Shown: piece after piece, positions 44,340 through 53,184 of the stretch
Numbering within the stretch: the stretch's first letter is position 1
Layout of the letters: each line of letters starts with the position of its first letter
Source: Frankia umida
GTDB lineage: Bacteria; Actinomycetota; Actinomycetes; Frankiales; Frankiaceae
DNA: 64,000 bases
NCBI RefSeq assembly: GCF_023242945.1
Contig: NZ_JALKFT010000024.1
Location: 1-64,000 of the forward strand
Direction of reading: 5' to 3'
The notes under the pieces: generated by a model
Database searches by the model: none
Seen by the model: the letters and a program-made list of their open reading frames with translations, nothing else
What the model was told of the DNA's origin: nothing
Made by a program: the position numbers and the translations under genes

Positions 44340-45419
44340 TCAGTTGCCGGGGAGGGTGGCCACCGAGACGCGGGAGTGGTCGCCGAGCATGAGGCGGTGG
44401 GCCTTGGGGAGCGCCGCGGACGGGATGACCTCGACGTCCCGTCCGATCAGGGAGTCCTCGATGCGGCCGATGCCGCGGATGGTCGCCCGCTCCAGGACGA
44501 TGGAGTACTCGATCTCGGTGCGTTCGATCGTGCACGAGTGGAAGATCGAGGTGAACGGGCCGACGTAGGTGTCGACGAGGCTGGTGCCACGGCCGATGAT
44601 GGCCGGGCCACGCACGGTCGAGCGGACCAGCGACGCGCCCTCCTCGATGATGACGCGGCCGACGATGGAACTGTCCGCGTCCACACTGCCGTGGATGGCC
44701 GGCTCGATCGATTCGAGCAGGTGCCGGTTGGTCTCGAGCATGTCGTCGAGACGACCGGTGTCCTTCCAGTAGCCCTCGACGAGGTGGGAGGACACCTCCC
44801 GCCCACCGTCGACCAGCCACTGGATGGCCTCGGTGATCTCCAGCTCGCCGCGGGCCGACGGTTTGATCGAGCGCACCGCCTCGTGGATCACCGTGCCGAA
44901 CATGTACACGCCGACGAGGGCGAGGTCGCTCGGTGGGACCAGCGGCTTCTCGACCAGCCGGAGGATCCGGCCCTCGGCGCCCAGTTCGGCGACGCCGAAC
45001 GCGGACGGGTTGTCGACCTTGGTGAGCAGGATCAGCGCGTCCGGTGTGGTGCGGCGGAACTCCTCGACGAGACCGGCGATGCCGCCGATGATCAGGTTGT
45101 CGCCGAGGTACATGACGAACGGTTCGTCGGCGAGGAAGTCCCGCGCGATGAGCACCGCGTGGGCCAGGCCGAGCGGGGCCTCCTGGCGGATGTAGGTGAC
45201 GCGCAGCCCGAACGTCGATCCATCGCCGACCGCCGTCTCGATCTCCGTGGCGGTCTCGCCGACGATGATGCCGACATCAAGGATCCCGGCGTCCCGGATG
45301 GCCTCCAGGCCGTAGAAGAGCACCGGCTTGTTCGCCACCGGTACCAGTTGTTTGGCGGACGTATGGGTGATCGGCCGCAGACGGGTTCCCGAGCCACCGG
45401 CAAGGACGAGGGCTTTCAT
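44340..45419 (-). CDS. Glucose-1-phosphate thymidylyltransferase, long (RmlA/StrD-like) form
   Basis: Makes dTDP-glucose or another NDP-sugar from a sugar-1-phosphate. The 359-residue enzyme has LVLAGGSGTRLRPITHTSAK and KQLVPVANKPVLFYGLEA (nucleotide loop and Lys), MYLGDNLI (metal Asp), FGVAELGAEGRILRLVEKP, and VGVYMFG. The C-terminal 120 residues form a left-handed beta-helix (VDADSSIVGRVIIEEGASLV and following hexapeptides), which short RmlA enzymes lack. That longer form is common in antibiotic deoxysugar clusters and in archaea/actinobacteria. With RmlD nearby it may supply dTDP-rhamnose, but rmlB and rmlC are not in the window. Confidence 0.85.
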   Translation of the reverse strand: MKALVLAGGSGTRLRPITHTSAKQLVPVANKPVLFYGLEAIRDAGILDVGIIVGETATEIETAVGDGSTFGLRVTYIRQEAPLGLAHAVLIARDFLADEPFVMYLGDNLIIGGIAGLVEEFRRTTPDALILLTKVDNPSAFGVAELGAEGRILRLVEKPLVPPSDLALVGVYMFGTVIHEAVRSIKPSARGELEITEAIQWLVDGGREVSSHLVEGYWKDTGRLDDMLETNRHLLESIEPAIHGSVDADSSIVGRVIIEEGASLVRSTVRGPAIIGRGTSLVDTYVGPFTSIFHSCTIERTEIEYSIVLERATIRGIGRIEDSLIGRDVEVIPSAALPKAHRLMLGDHSRVSVATLPGN

Positions 45420-45679
45420 GATCCGAAACCCTATCGCGTGTAGTTGAACGTACGGAAAGTCACGTCTGGTGTGGCATCCATCACCAGCCGTGTCTCTGTC
45501 GGGCGGGCGGCGTCCAGGCTGGCCATGTGCTTTGCTGGCCGCCTTTCGGGCGCCATCGGGTCGTGCCGGGTACGGGTGGCTCAGTGCGGGTACGTTGAGT
45601 AGTCGAAAGACGTGCTACCACACAGTAGGTCATCGTCGCATCGCAGCAGGTCGCGCCTGGCCGTCGGGGAGGGGGAGCG

Positions 45680-47479
45680 GTGACCGATGCGCCGTCGCGC
45701 CCGTCGGATGATCTGCCGCCGTCGCCGCTGACGACGTCCGAGACACCGGACCCGCCGGCCCACCCGGTTCGCTCGGCGCACCTGTTTCGTCTGACGCTTC
45801 CGGCCCGCCCGGCCGGTCCGGCGCCGTCGCGTTCCACGCTGGGACGCCTGACACTGGTGCTGGCGGCGGCGATGTCGGCCGTGGTGCTGGTGACCACGGC
45901 CGGTGCCTGGACGGCCTACCAGTACTTCGGCGCGCAGATCCACCGGATTCGGCTCGGGCTCGGCGATGATCGCCCGGCCGACGCCGCCAGCGGCACCCGC
46001 AACTATCTGCTGGTCGGCTCGGACAGCCGGGCCGGCACCGGCAACGAGTACCAGCGCGGCGGCGCCGTCACCGACGAACGTTCGGACACCGCCATCCTCG
46101 CCCATCTCGACGCGGACGGGACGACGACCATGGTCTCGTTTCCCCGCGACACCCTGGTGCGCATCCCCGGCCACGGCCGGGGCAAGCTCAACTCGGCGAT
46201 CACGCTCGGTGGTCCCAGCCTGCTGATCAGGACGCTGGAGAATCTCACCGACATCCGGATCGATCACTATGTCTCGATCGATCTGGCCGGCTTCAAGTCG
46301 ATGACGGACGCGCTCGGCGGGGTCACCGTCTGCGTGAAGGCGCTACCCAGTGGGTCGAAGGCGAACCTGTACGACCCGTGGTCGCAGTGGCGCGGCCACG
46401 TCGGCGCGAACCGGCTCTCCGGCGAGCAGGCGCTCGCGTTCGTCCGTCAACGCCACGGCCTGCCGGACAACGACTTCGACCGGATTCGCCGCCAGCAGCA
46501 GTTCATCGGCGCCGTGTTCGCCCAGGCGACCTCCACCGGCGTGCTCACGAACCCGGTGAAACTCGAGTCGTTGCTGCACGCGGCGACCGGCGCGCTCACC
46601 GTCGATGACGGCACGGGCATCAACGACCTGCGGGCGCTGGCGACCCGGCTGCGCGGCCTGTCCAGCGACCAGATCCGGTTCGAGACCATCCCCGTGCACA
46701 CCCCGACACCCGCCGAAGGCGGCAACGCGATCGGCGAACTGCCCCGGTTCGGCGCCGTCCAGCTCTACGATCCGCTCGCCCTGGAGAAGTTCCTCGCTCC
46801 CCTGCGCGGACGTCCCGGCCGAAGCTCCACCGGCACCGCCAGTCCGAGTCCGGGCTCGTCCTCGGCTTCCGGCGCCGCCGGGACGGTGCCGCCCGGGCAG
46901 ATCACCATCGACGTCTACAACGCCGCAGACGTACCGGGACTGGCCACCACGACATCCTCGACGCTGACCCGAGCCGGCTTTCGGGTCAGGTCAGTGCGGG
47001 ACTGGCCCGGCGGCAGACTCACCCGGACCCAGATCCGTTACCGCCCCGGCGACACCAGCACCTCCACGACCACCGGCTCTTCTGGCCCTTCTGGTACCGC
47101 CGGTCCTTCTGGCACGGCCGGGACAGCCGGGACGGCCAGGGGCGCGGGCGCCGCCGGAGCCGAGGGTGCCTCGGGCGGTCGAGCCGCCGCCGAATCGGTG
47201 CGGGCCGCCATCCCCGACAGTCAGACCCGTGCCGATCCCGACGCCCCCGCCGGACGGATCACCCTCATCCTCGGCGCCGACTTCGACCCCACCACCATCG
47301 AGACACCCACCACCGTCGCCACACCCACCACCGTCGCCACACCCACCACGACCTCCGGCGCGGGCGCCGCCACCTCCGACCCGGCGGCGGGCAGCACACG
47401 GCCCGGCACCTCCGACAGCACGGACGGCTCGGGCCCACCCACCACCGCGAGCTCCCTCACCGCCACCTGCACCTACTGA
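45680..47479 (+). CDS. LytR-CpsA-Psr (LCP) family wall-polymer ligase
   Basis: A 599-residue LCP protein with a 50-residue cytoplasmic tail, a membrane helix near residues 53-77, and the LCP domain: NYLLVGSDSRAGTGNEYQRG, RSDTAILAHLDADGT, VSFPRDTLVRIPGHGRGKLN, IDHYVSIDLAGFKSMTDALGG, and QALAFVRQRHGLPDND. A LytR_C domain (ITIDVYNAADVPGLATTTSS) is split by Thr/Ser/Gly-rich inserts. The end, SSLTATCTY, again has a near-terminal Cys. GTG at 45680 has GGAGGGGGAG upstream. It sits beside rmlD, as the mycobacterial Rv3267 LCP gene does. Confidence 0.9.
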   Translation: MTDAPSRPSDDLPPSPLTTSETPDPPAHPVRSAHLFRLTLPARPAGPAPSRSTLGRLTLVLAAAMSAVVLVTTAGAWTAYQYFGAQIHRIRLGLGDDRPADAASGTRNYLLVGSDSRAGTGNEYQRGGAVTDERSDTAILAHLDADGTTTMVSFPRDTLVRIPGHGRGKLNSAITLGGPSLLIRTLENLTDIRIDHYVSIDLAGFKSMTDALGGVTVCVKALPSGSKANLYDPWSQWRGHVGANRLSGEQALAFVRQRHGLPDNDFDRIRRQQQFIGAVFAQATSTGVLTNPVKLESLLHAATGALTVDDGTGINDLRALATRLRGLSSDQIRFETIPVHTPTPAEGGNAIGELPRFGAVQLYDPLALEKFLAPLRGRPGRSSTGTASPSPGSSSASGAAGTVPPGQITIDVYNAADVPGLATTTSSTLTRAGFRVRSVRDWPGGRLTRTQIRYRPGDTSTSTTTGSSGPSGTAGPSGTAGTAGTARGAGAAGAEGASGGRAAAESVRAAIPDSQTRADPDAPAGRITLILGADFDPTTIETPTTVATPTTVATPTTTSGAGAATSDPAAGSTRPGTSDSTDGSGPPTTASSLTATCTY

Positions 47480-47567
47480 TCGGTGTCCAGGCCGGTGGGC
47501 ATCGGACATGACCAGGTGTCTCGAGTGGCGTGGCGATGGCGGCGGGTGGGTCTGCCAGACTCGGGCC

Positions 47568-48476
47568 GTGCGCGTTCTCGTGACCGGTGCGGCCGGGCAG
47601 CTGGGGGCAGACCTGTGCCGGCTGCTCGAGGTCCGAATGGCCGATCCTGACTCCGCTGTCCACGCCTACGCGGGTCTTGGCCGGGTCGAGCTTGACATCG
47701 CCGATCCGGCGCGGGTGCGCGCGGTGATACGCGATCAGGCCCGTCCGGCGAAGGTGCAGGGTGGGCTGGTCGTCATCAACGCGGCAGCCTGGACCGATGT
47801 GGACGCGGCCGAGGCCGACGAGTCCGCGGCCTACGCGATCAACGCCGCCGGTCCCGCGCATCTGGCGGCGGCCTGCGCCGAGGTCGACGCCATCCTGGTG
47901 CAGGTCTCCACCGACTACGTCTTCGCCGGGACGGCGAACAAGCCGTACGAGACCGACGACGAGACCGGCCCCGCCGGTGCGTACGGACGGACCAAGCTCG
48001 CCGGCGAGGAGGCCGTCCGCGCGTTGCTGCCGACGTCGTCCTACGTGGTGCGGACGGCCTGGGTCTACGGCCAGACCGGGAGGAACTTCGTCAAGACGAT
48101 CAGCCGGCTGGCTCGGGAACGCGGTGCCGTGTCGGTCGTCGACGATCAGGCGGGTTCGCCGACCTGGTCGGCGGATCTGGCCGCCGGGCTGCTCGACCTC
48201 GCCGCCGCCCAGCCGCCGCCCGGGGTCTACCACTGCACCAACGCCGGCGAGACCACCTGGTTCGACTTCGCCCGCGTGATCATGGCCGAGGTCGGTCTCG
48301 ATCCGCAGGTGGTGTCGCCCACCACCACGGCCGCCTTCCCCCGGCCGGCGGCCCGTCCGGCGTACTCGGTGCTGTCCGCCCGTTCCTGGCTCGACGTCGG
48401 ACTACCCCCGTTGCGCTCCTGGCGGGAGGCGTTGCGCGCGGCCTTCGACGCCGCCGGAGCCGATCTACGTGGCTGA
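47568..48476 (+). CDS. rmlD: dTDP-4-dehydrorhamnose reductase
   Basis: Last step of dTDP-L-rhamnose synthesis. The 302-residue SDR-fold protein has VRVLVTGAAGQLGADLCRLL (NADPH site), NAAAWTDVDAAEADE, QVSTDYVFAGTANKPYETDD, the catalytic YGRTKLAGE (Tyr-x3-Lys), RTAWVYGQTGRNFVKT, and DDQAGSPTWSADLAAG, all typical RmlD. GTG at 47568 lacks a strong ribosome site. Located after the LCP gene; the membrane protein gene at 48630 follows. L-rhamnose would be needed for a wall or exported glycan. Confidence 0.93.
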   Translation: MRVLVTGAAGQLGADLCRLLEVRMADPDSAVHAYAGLGRVELDIADPARVRAVIRDQARPAKVQGGLVVINAAAWTDVDAAEADESAAYAINAAGPAHLAAACAEVDAILVQVSTDYVFAGTANKPYETDDETGPAGAYGRTKLAGEEAVRALLPTSSYVVRTAWVYGQTGRNFVKTISRLARERGAVSVVDDQAGSPTWSADLAAGLLDLAAAQPPPGVYHCTNAGETTWFDFARVIMAEVGLDPQVVSPTTTAAFPRPAARPAYSVLSARSWLDVGLPPLRSWREALRAAFDAAGADLRG

Positions 48477-48629
48477 GCGCCGGCCGTCAGCTTCTGGCAT
48501 CCGCGACCGCCGCGCGGATGGTGGGCGATCACCTTCGCCCCGCGGGTGAGCTGCCGCGGGTCGGGCGGGTCGTGATGGCCGTGACCCGACTGCCGGTGAC
48601 CGCCGGAGTGCCTGCGAGACTGGCAGACG

Positions 48630-50366
48630 ATGGACGGCGACACCGCGGCACCTCCGGCTGACACTGCCGCACCTCCGGCTGACACTGCCGCACCTCCGGC
48701 TGACACTGCCGCACCTCCGGCTGACACCGGGCCCTCTTCGGCAGGCATCGCCGCGCCGGTCGGCCGGATTCGACAGCTGGTGCGCCGCCATGGTGTCTTC
48801 GGCGCGCTGGTGCTGCTGGGGATGGTCGCACGGGTCCTGGTGATGGTCGCCTACCCACCGGGGCTGATGTATCTGGGGGATTCGGGCGCCTACCTTGACC
48901 AGGCCTGGCGTGGTCTGTGGCCGGGGGACTGGCGGCCGTCCGGCTATCCGATCTTCCTGCGGCTGGTGGATGGGCCGGAGCACATCACCCGGATCGTGCT
49001 GATCCAGCATGGGCTCACGCTGGTCGTCGCGGCCGGGCTCTACGCGTCCGCGCTGCGAGTGGTGCGCCGGCCGTGGCTCGCCGCGCTGGCCGCGGCGCCC
49101 GCCCTGCTCGCTCCCTGGGTGCTGGATCTGGGCCAGTTCGTGCTGGCTGACTCGCTGTTCGGGGTGCTTGTGGGGGCCGGGGTCGTCCTGTTGGCCTGGC
49201 CGCGGCGCGTCCGGGCGCCGATGGCGGCGGCGGCCGGAGCGCTGCTGGGTGCGGCGTTGTGCGTGCGGACCGTCGGGTACGGGCCGCTCGCCGTCGCCCT
49301 GATCGTCCTGGTTCTCGACACCGCCCGGGCCGGGGCGGGGCCGTCCTGCGCGGGGCGGGCGTCCCGCCTGCCGTGGCGATGGGTCCACCCTGGGCGGCGG
49401 ATGCTGCCGGTGCTGGCGCTCCTGCTGGGCGCGGCGGTGCCCGCCGGGGCGTACGCGGGGTGGAGCGCCGCCGAGGGGGCGGGTTTCACCGTGTCGGCAC
49501 ACTCGGGTTTCTTTCTGTACGGCCGGGTCGCGCCGTTCGCCGACTGCACCGACATCGCGGGGGCCGAACTGCGCTCGTTGTGTGACCCGCGACCGGTAGA
49601 TCAGCGAGGTGCTCCGGTGCGCTATCTGTGGCCCGCGGACTCGCCCCTGCGGCAGGGAAACCGGCGTGTTCCGCCCGGTCGGGAGGAGCTCGCCGGCCGG
49701 TTCGCCCATGAGGTGGTGCGCGACCAGCCGTGGATGCTCGTCACCTCCTCGGCCCGCTATCTCCTCGGCTATTTCTCGCCGGTACCGCACGAGACGACGA
49801 AGACCTCCCGGGCCGATACCTGGGAGCTGCCCACCGACCGGACGAACGCGTTGCCGCCGGACGATCCGCATGCCGACGACGGCTATTTCGTGGCGACCAC
49901 GGTGCGCGCGCCGGCCGGGCTGCTCGCCGCCTGGTCCCGGGTGTCCTACCCACTGATGCCGCTGGTCGGCGTTGGTCTGGTCGCCGGGTTGGCCGCCGCC
50001 GCGGTCGGGGCCGTCCGGACCTGGCGAGCACGCCCCGGTCGACGAGGCAGAGCCGTGGCGGCACCGCGGACACCGCGGACACCGGGGGAACCGGGGACGG
50101 CGCACGCGGCCATACCGGCGGCCGAGGGCAGTGGCGCGGCCGATGGTGGAAGCGGCGGATTGTTGCGGTTGTACTGCCTGGCGGCGGGCGCGGGTGGCAC
50201 GACCCTGGTGCTGTCGGCGGTCACGTCGGGCTTCGACTACCGGTACCTGGGTGCGGTGATCGGGCTGATCGGGCTGGCAGCGATGATGGGTGTGATCGCG
50301 TTCGTCCGGGTTGTGCGACATCGGCCGTCAGGGTGGGTGGATCGACTGCCCCGCCAGGGTGGGTGA
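48630..50366 (+). CDS. Polytopic membrane protein, putative GT-C glycosyltransferase
   Basis: A 578-residue protein. The first 35 residues are four in-frame copies of DTAAPPA. About eleven membrane helices follow, starting LVRRHGVFGALVLLGMVARV; the first exported loop is PPGLMYLGDSGAYLDQAWRG, with an Asp pair like the catalytic motif of ArnT/PMT-type GT-C enzymes. A larger exported segment (APFADCTDIAGAELRSLCDP) has two Cys that could form a disulfide. It is followed by a DUF2142-like gene on the same strand. Donor and acceptor are unknown; a polyprenyl-phosphate sugar donor is expected for the fold. Confidence 0.7.
   Translation: MDGDTAAPPADTAAPPADTAAPPADTAAPPADTGPSSAGIAAPVGRIRQLVRRHGVFGALVLLGMVARVLVMVAYPPGLMYLGDSGAYLDQAWRGLWPGDWRPSGYPIFLRLVDGPEHITRIVLIQHGLTLVVAAGLYASALRVVRRPWLAALAAAPALLAPWVLDLGQFVLADSLFGVLVGAGVVLLAWPRRVRAPMAAAAGALLGAALCVRTVGYGPLAVALIVLVLDTARAGAGPSCAGRASRLPWRWVHPGRRMLPVLALLLGAAVPAGAYAGWSAAEGAGFTVSAHSGFFLYGRVAPFADCTDIAGAELRSLCDPRPVDQRGAPVRYLWPADSPLRQGNRRVPPGREELAGRFAHEVVRDQPWMLVTSSARYLLGYFSPVPHETTKTSRADTWELPTDRTNALPPDDPHADDGYFVATTVRAPAGLLAAWSRVSYPLMPLVGVGLVAGLAAAAVGAVRTWRARPGRRGRAVAAPRTPRTPGEPGTAHAAIPAAEGSGAADGGSGGLLRLYCLAAGAGGTTLVLSAVTSGFDYRYLGAVIGLIGLAAMMGVIAFVRVVRHRPSGWVDRLPRQGG
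48639..48722 (+). repeat. Four 21-bp tandem repeats encoding DTAAPPA
   Basis: The unit GACACTGCCGCACCTCCGGCT is repeated four times, with changes only in the first copy. It is in frame at the extreme N-terminus of the membrane protein. The protein tail length can change without frameshift. Confidence 0.9.
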
Positions 50367-50402
50367 CCGTCCCCGGCGCAGCGGTGAGGATCGGGGGGAT
50401 CG

Positions 50403-52283
50403 GTGACGTGGGGGGCGTCGACGCGGCGCTGGCTGGTGGCCGGTGTCGTGGGGGCAGGGCTGATCCTCACCTCGTTGGGGTTGCTCGTGGCGGCGGTCGT
50501 CGCCCCTTTCACCAGCGGGGATGAGGCTCAGCACACCGCCTATGCCATGGAGGTCGGGCACGGATCGCTACCCACCATCGACACGCCGATGCGGGCCCGA
50601 ATCCCGGGAATGCCCGGGTTGCCGGTGGACTGCGAGGTGCCGGCGGCGCGGGTTCGGGCGGCGGTCGAGGCCCGGGCCCGACAGCTGTGCGGGGTGCCGC
50701 TCGCGCGGCCGGTGACGAGCTTCGACCTGATCTACACGGCGAACCATCCGCCGTTGTTCTACGTCGCCGAGTCGGCGCCCCTGCGGATCGGGGCGAGCCT
50801 GGGCCGGCCGCGGGTCGGGTTCGCGGCCGCGCGGGCGCTCAACGTGGTTTTCGGGGTGGGGCTGGTGGTGGCCACCGCGGCGCTCGCGCGGGAGCTGCTG
50901 CCCCGGCGGCCGGCGGTGGCGGTGGGCGCGGCGGGAATCGTCGCGGTGCTCGGGCTGGTGGTGACGACGTCCGGGCAGATCTACAACGACGTGTTGGCGA
51001 TGGCGACCATCACCGGGCTGCTCGCGGCCGCGGTCGCCCTGATCCGACGGGGGCCACGTCCGTGGCTCGTCGTCGGCGTCGCGGTGCTGGCGGCGGCGGC
51101 GGCGGCCAGCCGGGCCAGTGGCGCGGTGGTGCTCGCGGTGGTGCTGCCCGCCGTCGGCGTGGGGGCCGCGCTGGGCGCGTCGGGACGACGGTGGCGGCGG
51201 CTGGGCGTCGGGGTCGCGTCGGCGGGGGTACCGCTGGGCGTGACGATCGCCGCCATCGGCTGGTTCTACCTGCGTAACGACCATCTTTATGGCGATCCCA
51301 CCGCGTCGGGGCGGATCGCCCGGATGTTTCCGATCGCGGGTCCACGACCGACGGTGGAGCATGTGCTCCACGACGGGCAGCTGTGGTGGCGGCTGTACCG
51401 AGGCCTGCTGGGACGGCCGATGCTGGTGACCGGATGGCCGGTGCGGATCGAGGTCGCCGTGGGCGTGCTGACCGGTGTGGGACTGGTCGCCGCGGCGCTG
51501 CGCGCGGCGTGGTGGTGGCACCGTCGTCGGCGACAGCCGCCGCCCGGCGGCCGCGACCCGGTGCCCTCCGCTGACCGGGCAGCGGGCAGTGGCCGGGTCA
51601 CGGGCAGTGGCTGGGTGGCCTGGCTGATGGTGAGCGGGCACTGCGTACTCGTGGTGGTGACGCTCGTGGGCTACATGGCCGCGGGCGGGGCGCCGTTCGC
51701 CCGCTACCTGTTGCCGATGGTGCCGGTCCTCGCGGTGGTGATGGCGCTGGCGGTGAACGCGTTGCCGCTGGGCCGCTGGGGGGTGCCGACGGTGGCCGTG
51801 GTGGCGGGGCTGGCGTGGAGCACCGTGGCGGTCCTGACGCGGGAACTGGCGTGGAAACGCCATGCGCTTGGCCACTATGACGGGTTCGACCGGCTGCGGG
51901 TGGCCTGGTCGATCGCTGGCCCCGGCCCGGCCCGGCTGGGGCTGGGCCTGCTGGCCGGCTGCGCGCTGGTCGGGCTGGTGCTGCTCGCGGTCGCGCTAGG
52001 ACGTCTCGGCGACGCGGCGGTAGACGGCGGCGGTGCGTTCGGCGGTGCGTCGCCAGGTGAAGGTGCGGGCGTGGCGGCGACCGGCGTCGGCGTCGCCGGG
52101 GGCGGTGAGCAGGTCGAGGATCGCGCTGGCGAGGTCGTCGGCGAAGGCGTCCCAGCCGGTCTGGCGAACCAGCCGCAGCGGGCTGGCCGGGGAGTCGAGC
52201 AGCTCGCCGGTGACCTCGCGCACGGTGGGGATGTCGGCGGCGACGACCGGCACGCCGGCCGCGAGCGCCTCCAACGGTGGTAG
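50403..52283 (+). CDS. DUF2142-type membrane protein with antisense-overlapping C-terminus
   Basis: A 626-residue frame. The first 535 residues form a polytopic membrane protein related to the gene at 42167: VAAVVAPFTSGDEAQHTAYA (same DE-x2-H loop), YTANHPPLFYVAESAPL, and RTMI-like cores. The natural end should be near VLLAVALGRLGD (about 52015), but the frame has no stop there and continues 90 residues (Gly/Ala/Val-rich) to TAG at 52281-52283, antisense to the glycosyltransferase gene that ends at 51996. The start is GTG at 50403, after a GGGGGG run. The functional product is a putative GT-C glycosyltransferase. Confidence 0.72.
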   Translation: MTWGASTRRWLVAGVVGAGLILTSLGLLVAAVVAPFTSGDEAQHTAYAMEVGHGSLPTIDTPMRARIPGMPGLPVDCEVPAARVRAAVEARARQLCGVPLARPVTSFDLIYTANHPPLFYVAESAPLRIGASLGRPRVGFAAARALNVVFGVGLVVATAALARELLPRRPAVAVGAAGIVAVLGLVVTTSGQIYNDVLAMATITGLLAAAVALIRRGPRPWLVVGVAVLAAAAAASRASGAVVLAVVLPAVGVGAALGASGRRWRRLGVGVASAGVPLGVTIAAIGWFYLRNDHLYGDPTASGRIARMFPIAGPRPTVEHVLHDGQLWWRLYRGLLGRPMLVTGWPVRIEVAVGVLTGVGLVAAALRAAWWWHRRRRQPPPGGRDPVPSADRAAGSGRVTGSGWVAWLMVSGHCVLVVVTLVGYMAAGGAPFARYLLPMVPVLAVVMALAVNALPLGRWGVPTVAVVAGLAWSTVAVLTRELAWKRHALGHYDGFDRLRVAWSIAGPGPARLGLGLLAGCALVGLVLLAVALGRLGDAAVDGGGAFGGASPGEGAGVAATGVGVAGGGEQVEDRAGEVVGEGVPAGLANQPQRAGRGVEQLAGDLAHGGDVGGDDRHAGRERLQRW

Positions 52284-53171
52284 GCCGAAACCCTCGTACC
52301 GGGACGGGAAGCACAGCACGCTGGCCCCGGCCACGGTGGAGCGCAGCTCACCGGCGTCCAGATAGCCGGCGGTGATCACGCTACCGGGAGGCATCCCGGC
52401 CAGGTCGAGGGTGGGACCCCACCCGGGCGGGCCGACGAGGACCAGCGGCGGCGCGTCGGCGTCGGTGGCGTGCAGCCGGCGAACCGCCGCCAACAGCACC
52501 GGCAGGTTCTTGCGCGGCTCGACCGAGCCGACGAACAGCAGATACCGCTCGGGCAGGCCGTGGGCCGCCCGCCAGGCCGCGGTCGGCGGGTCGGTGGTGA
52601 ACCAGGCGTCGTCGACACCCAGCGGGGTCGGGGTGACCAGCGCCGGGTCGAGCCGGTAGGCGGCGATCACCTCGTCGGCGACGGCCTGACTGGGGGTGAG
52701 CACCGCGTCGGCCCGGCGCAGACCGCGGGGCACCAGGTCGGCGTAGCGGGCGGAGGCGGCGCTGACCGTGTCGGGGGTGCGCAGGTAGGACAGGTCGTGG
52801 ATGGTCAGCACACCGCGGGCGGCGCGCAGCGGCGGGAGCACGAAGTTCGTCCCGTGCACCACGTCGGCGGCGCCGGTGAGCCATTCGATGGCGGGATGTT
52901 CGCCACGCAGCCAGCCCTCCTGCAACAACCGCGCCGGGGCCCGGCGGGCGGCCGGACGCACCCCGGGGGGCAGGGCGCCGGCGAGGTCGTCCAGCCCACG
53001 CCAGGTGAAGGCGGTGGCGGCCAGCTCCCAGTAGGCCGGTGCGCCCGCGTCCCCGCTGTGGCCGCGGGCCTCGGCGACGAGCCGGGCGAGACCGGCGAGC
53101 AGGTACTCGGTGTAACGCCCGACGCCGGTGCGCCGGCCGAGCAGCGGTGTCGCGTCGAGCACGATCCTCAT
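51996..53171 (-). CDS. Glycosyltransferase family 1 (GT-B)
   Basis: A 391-residue cytosolic transferase. It opens MRIVLDATPLLGRRTGVGRY with the GVGRY acceptor loop, then VVHGTNFVLPP, GVLTIHDLSYLRTPDTVSAA, VLTPSQAVADEVIAAYRLDP, LFVGSVEPRKNLPVLLAAVR and the donor-site motif FPSRYEGFGLPPLEALAAG with E-x7-E. It resembles mannosyl/rhamnosyltransferases WbaZ/WbdA. ATG at 53171 follows the previous gene's stop by 13 bp. The first of three glycosyltransferases upstream of the ABC exporter on the minus strand; convergent overlap with the DUF2142 gene covers its last 288 bp. Confidence 0.88.
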   Translation of the reverse strand: MRIVLDATPLLGRRTGVGRYTEYLLAGLARLVAEARGHSGDAGAPAYWELAATAFTWRGLDDLAGALPPGVRPAARRAPARLLQEGWLRGEHPAIEWLTGAADVVHGTNFVLPPLRAARGVLTIHDLSYLRTPDTVSAASARYADLVPRGLRRADAVLTPSQAVADEVIAAYRLDPALVTPTPLGVDDAWFTTDPPTAAWRAAHGLPERYLLFVGSVEPRKNLPVLLAAVRRLHATDADAPPLVLVGPPGWGPTLDLAGMPPGSVITAGYLDAGELRSTVAGASVLCFPSRYEGFGLPPLEALAAGVPVVAADIPTVREVTGELLDSPASPLRLVRQTGWDAFADDLASAILDLLTAPGDADAGRRHARTFTWRRTAERTAAVYRRVAETS

Positions 53172-53184
53172 CCGGCGGGTCCGC

